Shown here in pieces: positions 63,632-64,000 of a stretch of DNA of 64,000 nt. The translations under genes were made by a program, and so were the position numbers. The first letter of the stretch is position 1. Every line of letters begins with the position of its first letter. Origin of the DNA: Stomatohabitans albus (lineage in GTDB: Bacteria > Actinomycetota > Nitriliruptoria > Euzebyales > Euzebyaceae); the NCBI RefSeq assembly GCF_036336025.1, contig NZ_JAYKKE010000002.1, forward strand, positions 124,001-188,000, read 5' to 3'. The notes beneath the pieces are model-generated. The model was not told where the DNA came from and ran no database searches. It worked only from the letters and a program-made list of their open reading frames with translations.

Positions 63632-64000
63632 ATGACACAAACCATTATCGATCAACTTCGTGGCACGCTCTGTGTATCTGCGCAGGCCTACCCCGGTGAG
63701 CCGATGCGTGACCCTCGAACCATGGCCCAGATTGCCCAGGCAGCAGTTATTGGGGGTGCTGCATCAATTCGAGCTCAAGGGCTTGAAGACGTCCGAATGG
63801 TTGTCGAAGCGGTTGACGTACCTGTTGTCGGTCTGTGGAAAGACGGCAAGGAAGGTGTCTTCATCACTCCGACCCTGTTCCATGCCCAACAAGTAGCAAA
63901 AACAGGTTGTGCGATCATTGCGCTTGACGGAACCTTACGAGAGCGTCCTGATGGGCGAACATTTGTTGAGACGGTTAATGCGTTGCGCCAATGGGCTAAG
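63632..64000 (+). CDS. nanE: ManNAc-6-phosphate epimerase, cut by window end
   Basis: The first 123 codons are visible from ATG 63632, with AAGGAG upstream. VSAQAYPGEPMRDPRTMAQI, GGAASIRAQGLEDVRMV, VVGLWKDGKEG and AKTGCAIIALDGT fit NanE. It converts ManNAc-6-phosphate to GlcNAc-6-phosphate. NagA and NagB, which would complete the route to fructose-6-phosphate, may lie just outside the window. Confidence 0.9.
   Translation, partial: MTQTIIDQLRGTLCVSAQAYPGEPMRDPRTMAQIAQAAVIGGAASIRAQGLEDVRMVVEAVDVPVVGLWKDGKEGVFITPTLFHAQQVAKTGCAIIALDGTLRERPDGRTFVETVNALRQWAK

Noticed and set aside
1-64000. Prophage, insertion sequences, CRISPR arrays, toxin-antitoxin pairs
   Set aside because: No transposase, integrase, phage structural gene, regular spacer array or typical toxin-antitoxin gene pair was found. 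The CPBP (Abi-type) protein alone is not evidence of a defence system.

Overview
The window reads as one contiguous piece of an actinobacterial chromosome with fairly low GC for that phylum (roughly mid-50s percent by eye). Supporting features are three secreted proteins with cell-wall-binding type 2 (CWB2) repeats, a SufR-SufBDCSU-SufT iron-sulfur operon, GlgX and MalQ glycogen enzymes, AcnA-type aconitase, an AI-2E-family permease, a TsaC/Sua5 protein, and a fused permease-ATPase of the dipeptide ABC family. Many genes lack a clear Shine-Dalgarno site, which fits leaderless transcription. The sialic-acid cluster at the right end suggests a host-associated, mucosal or oral lifestyle. A deep-branching lineage such as Nitriliruptoria would fit, but that is a guess. 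No phage, insertion sequence, CRISPR array or rRNA was seen.

Layout. 1-8 kb: a truncated CWB2 protein, two paralogous aldo/keto reductases, an orphan lipoprotein wedged between TypA and a degraded copy of the TypA C-terminus, an EI24-family membrane protein and adenosine deaminase. 8-12 kb: a persulfide-stress operon (small Cys-rich protein, CoA-disulfide reductase-rhodanese, CstR-like repressor) with a clear palindromic operator in its promoter, a second Cys-rich paralogue, and an Na+/H+ antiporter. 12-18 kb: a catalytically degenerate esterase-like protein, TyrS, RibE, AcnA. 18-22.5 kb: a surface block with a trypsin-CWB2 fusion, a lipoprotein glutamine cyclotransferase and a third CWB2 protein. 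22.7-28.7 kb: tRNA-Val, GlgX, YchF, a small-ORF region with a (TC)9 tract and a 27-bp tandem repeat, a hydrolase and YqeY. 28.7-46.8 kb: peptidase S9, orphan proteins, LysM protein, MalQ, App1 phosphatase, RecD2, an N-terminally extended IF-1, TsaC, a CoA-transferase, a CPBP protease, quinone oxidoreductase and AI-2E permease.

46.9-54.3 kb is the SUF operon, ending in an E1-like/rhodanese protein that lacks the usual zinc cysteines. ManA follows. 55.3-64 kb is a sialic-acid uptake and breakdown cluster: a FadR-type regulator divergent from a family-5 binding protein, permease, permease-ATPase fusion, second ATPase, NanA, NanK and NanE (cut by the window end). A shared 12-bp operator half precedes both the binding-protein gene and the permease gene, with an intrinsic terminator between them.

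The items I consider most worth following are the small Cys-rich protein pair tied to the CstR-type operon, the (TC)9 tract that sets the frame of a signal peptide, the displaced typA tail, the N-terminally extended IF-1, and the nan regulon with its operators.
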